Notes under the pieces: model-generated
Seen by the model: only the letters and a program-made list of their open reading frames with translations
What the model was told of the DNA's origin: nothing
Database searches by the model: none
Assembly (NCBI RefSeq): GCF_020035535.1
Contig: NZ_CP083349.1
Span: forward strand, 3,417,501-3,481,500
DNA: 64,000 bases
Direction: 5' to 3'
Origin: Ensifer adhaerens
Lineage (GTDB): Bacteria > Pseudomonadota > Alphaproteobacteria > Rhizobiales > Rhizobiaceae
Part shown: positions 62,342 through 64,000 of the stretch, piece after piece
Numbering within the stretch: the stretch's first letter is position 1
How the letters are laid out: each line of letters starts with the position of its first letter
Made by a program: the position numbers and the translations under genes

Positions 62342-63898
62342 TCACTCCGCCGCTTCAACGCGCGGTGCCGGCTGAAAATCATCCGGGAAATGGGTCATGG
62401 CGCTCATGACGGGATAGGGCGTAAAGCCGCCCAGCGCACAGAGCGAACCGAACTTCATCGTGTTGCAGAGATCGGCGAGCAGTTCGCGGTTCTTCTCCGG
62501 CTCGATGCCGGCGGCGATCTTGTCGGCGACCTCGACACCGCGCGTCGACCCTATGCGGCAGGGCGTGCACTTGCCGCAGCTTTCGACCGCGCAAAACTCC
62601 ATGGCGAAACGTGCCTGGTGCAGCATGTCGACGGTATCGTCGAAGACGACGATGCCGGCATGGCCGATGAGGCCGTCACGCGCGGCAAAGGCTTCGTAGT
62701 CGAACGGCGTGTCGAACAGCGCCCGCGGGAAATAGGCGCCGAGCGGGCCGCCGACCTGCACGGCCTTCACCGGCCGGCCGCTTGCCGTGCCGCCGCCGAT
62801 GTGATCGACGATCTCGCCGAGCGCCAGGCCGAAGGCGGTCTCAAAGAGGCCGGCATGCTTGACGTTGCCGGCGATCTGGATCGGGATCGTGCCGCGCGAA
62901 CGGCCCATGCCGAAGTCGCGGTAGTAGGCAGCGCCCTTGTCCATGATGATGGGGACGGAGGCGAGCGAGATCACGTTGTTGATCACGGTCGGGCAGTCGA
63001 AGAGGCCCTTGTGCGCCGGAAGCGGCGGCTTGGCCCGCACGATGCCGCGCTTGCCTTCGAGGCTGTTCAGAAGCGCCGTCTCCTCGCCGCAGACATAGGC
63101 GCCGGCGCCGGTGCGCACCTCCATGTCGAAGGCACGGCCGGAGCCGAGCACCGAGGTGCCGAGCACGCCGGCCTTGCGGGCGATCTCGATCGCCTCGGCC
63201 ATCGCCGCGATCGCATGCGGGTATTCGGAGCGGGTGTAGATGAAACCCTTGCTGGCGCCCGTCGCGATGCCGGCGATCGCCATGCCCTCGATCAGCACGA
63301 AGGGATCACCCTCCATGATCATCCGGTCGGCAAAGGTGCCGCTATCGCCTTCATCCGCGTTGCAGACGATGTACTTCCGGTCGCCCGCAGCATCGAGAAC
63401 GGTCTTCCACTTGATGCCGGTCGGAAAGCCCGCGCCGCCACGACCGCGAAGGCCGCTTTCGGTCACCTGCGCGACAATGTCCTGCGGCGCCATGGCAATG
63501 GCATTGCGCAGACCGGCGAGCCCACCATGGGCCTGGTAGTCGTCGAGCGACAGGGGATCGATGATGCCGCAGCGGGCAAAGGTCAGTCTCGTCTGCTGCT
63601 TGAGGAAGGGGATGTCCTCGGTCTTCCCGAGACAGAGCGCGTGATCGCCGCCGTCAAGCAGGCCGGCATCCAGCAGCGAGATCACGTCGCGGGCCTTGAC
63701 CGGGCCATAGGCAACACGGCCACCCGCCGTTTCCACCTCGACCAGGGGTTCCAGCCAGTGCATGCCGCGCGAACCGTTGCGCACGATCGTGGCATCGAGG
63801 CCGCGTGCGCCGATCGCCTCGGCCATGGCCTTGGCAACCTTCTCCGCACCGAGCGCTATCGCCGCGGCATCGCGCGGGATGTAGATCTTGGCCGTCAT
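62342..63898 (-). CDS. fdsB: NAD-dependent formate dehydrogenase beta subunit (NuoF-like)
   Basis: 518 residues. NADH/FMN part with GLRGRGGAGFPTGIKW and CNADEGDSGTFADR, and a 4Fe-4S site in ESCGKCTPCRIGSTRG near the C-terminus. It takes electrons from fdsA and reduces NAD+. The start ATG overlaps the fdsG stop (ATGA at 63895-63898), so translation is coupled. Next gene fdsA starts 12 bases on. Confidence 0.94.
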   Translation of the reverse strand: MTAKIYIPRDAAAIALGAEKVAKAMAEAIGARGLDATIVRNGSRGMHWLEPLVEVETAGGRVAYGPVKARDVISLLDAGLLDGGDHALCLGKTEDIPFLKQQTRLTFARCGIIDPLSLDDYQAHGGLAGLRNAIAMAPQDIVAQVTESGLRGRGGAGFPTGIKWKTVLDAAGDRKYIVCNADEGDSGTFADRMIMEGDPFVLIEGMAIAGIATGASKGFIYTRSEYPHAIAAMAEAIEIARKAGVLGTSVLGSGRAFDMEVRTGAGAYVCGEETALLNSLEGKRGIVRAKPPLPAHKGLFDCPTVINNVISLASVPIIMDKGAAYYRDFGMGRSRGTIPIQIAGNVKHAGLFETAFGLALGEIVDHIGGGTASGRPVKAVQVGGPLGAYFPRALFDTPFDYEAFAARDGLIGHAGIVVFDDTVDMLHQARFAMEFCAVESCGKCTPCRIGSTRGVEVADKIAAGIEPEKNRELLADLCNTMKFGSLCALGGFTPYPVMSAMTHFPDDFQPAPRVEAAE

Positions 63899-64000
63899 CG
63901 CCGGGCCTCCTGAACGAGCGCTTCGAGTTCAGCGGCATCGACCCGGGCATGCACCTCTCCGTCGAGCATGGCGGAGGGTGCGCAGGAACAGAGCCCGAGA
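63895..64000 (-). CDS. fdsG: NAD-dependent formate dehydrogenase gamma subunit, C-terminal part (NuoE-like), cut by window edge
   Basis: Only the last 34 residues can be read: LGLCSCAPSAMLDGEVHARV and on to QEARR. The Cys-x-Cys before A-P-S-A-M and D-G-E-V-H correspond to the NuoE 2Fe-2S loop. Stop overlaps the fdsB start. First gene of the fds operon, upstream part outside the window. Confidence 0.85.
   Translation of the reverse strand, partial: LGLCSCAPSAMLDGEVHARVDAAELEALVQEARR

Noticed and set aside
58575..62375. 1266-codon open frame on the plus strand opposite fdsA and fdhD
   Set aside because: Antisense to well-motif'd formate dehydrogenase genes; composition is Arg/Ala/Asp/His-rich and meaningless. 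Typical GC-driven shadow.
1..64000. CRISPR array, insertion sequence, prophage or toxin-antitoxin module
   Set aside because: No regularly spaced repeats, transposase, phage structural gene or recognisable toxin pair was seen.

Overview
The window is about 62-64% GC with dense, short-spaced genes. Its gene content fits an alpha-proteobacterium of the Rhizobiales, most likely Sinorhizobium/Ensifer: a single-gene ALA synthase (hemA), a full-length cobalamin-dependent metH, an fdsGBACD-type NAD-dependent formate dehydrogenase, a soluble two-PAS chemoreceptor resembling rhizobial McpY, a class I PPK2, a Tim44-domain protein and a class III cyclase with TolB-like and TPR domains. It reads as ordinary chromosome or chromid. 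I see no insertion sequence, integrase, phage gene or CRISPR array. The species is inferred from gene content, not from any marker comparison.

Layout. 1-5601: an ABC transporter of the branched-chain amino acid (Liv/HAAT) type, led by a truncated binding-protein gene and followed by a GMC-family FAD oxidoreductase that may oxidise the imported substrate. 5809-12518: a Tim44-domain protein, a LysR regulator divergent from a YdcZ-type transporter, an MFS carrier, an aldehyde dehydrogenase and a class I PPK2. 12637-15884: an RpiR regulator, an MFS symporter and a hydantoin/Asp-Glu racemase-like enzyme, tied together by five copies of one palindromic operator (GAAAC-N4-GTTTC). 16020-22893: an exported ankyrin protein and an exported YHS protein, then a class III cyclase facing two exported DUF1254 proteins and an alpha/beta hydrolase.

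22928-29750: metH with a perfect 20-bp palindrome in its promoter, a three-gene sugar operon (ROK kinase, UPF0303 protein, AGE-family epimerase) and tRNA-Arg(CCT). 29882-34883: an acetyltransferase, a LysR/SDR divergent pair, a PAP2 membrane phosphatase, a VOC protein, a 53-residue membrane protein and a META+MliC lysozyme-inhibitor-like protein. 35082-41583: dxr facing hemA (with an FNR/FixK-type box upstream), then a coxSLM-type molybdenum hydroxylase with the form II active-site loop. 42012-51805: a small glycine-zipper lipoprotein, an MFS carrier, tamA-tamB, and a MerR regulator divergent from an intact APH(3')-II-like phosphotransferase.

51855-64000: a VOC protein, an Lrp/AsnC regulator divergent from arginase and ornithine aminotransferase (arginine to ornithine to glutamate semialdehyde), cheW with a soluble chemoreceptor, and the formate dehydrogenase operon fdsG(partial)-fdsB-fdsA-fdhD-fdsD on the minus strand.

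Most of the window is metabolic and regulatory. I did not find a convincing new multi-gene system. The best leads are the RpiR operator cluster with its motif-poor racemase, the cyclase/DUF1254 locus, the APH(3')-like gene beside a MerR regulator, and several clear operators (metH, hemA, arginase).
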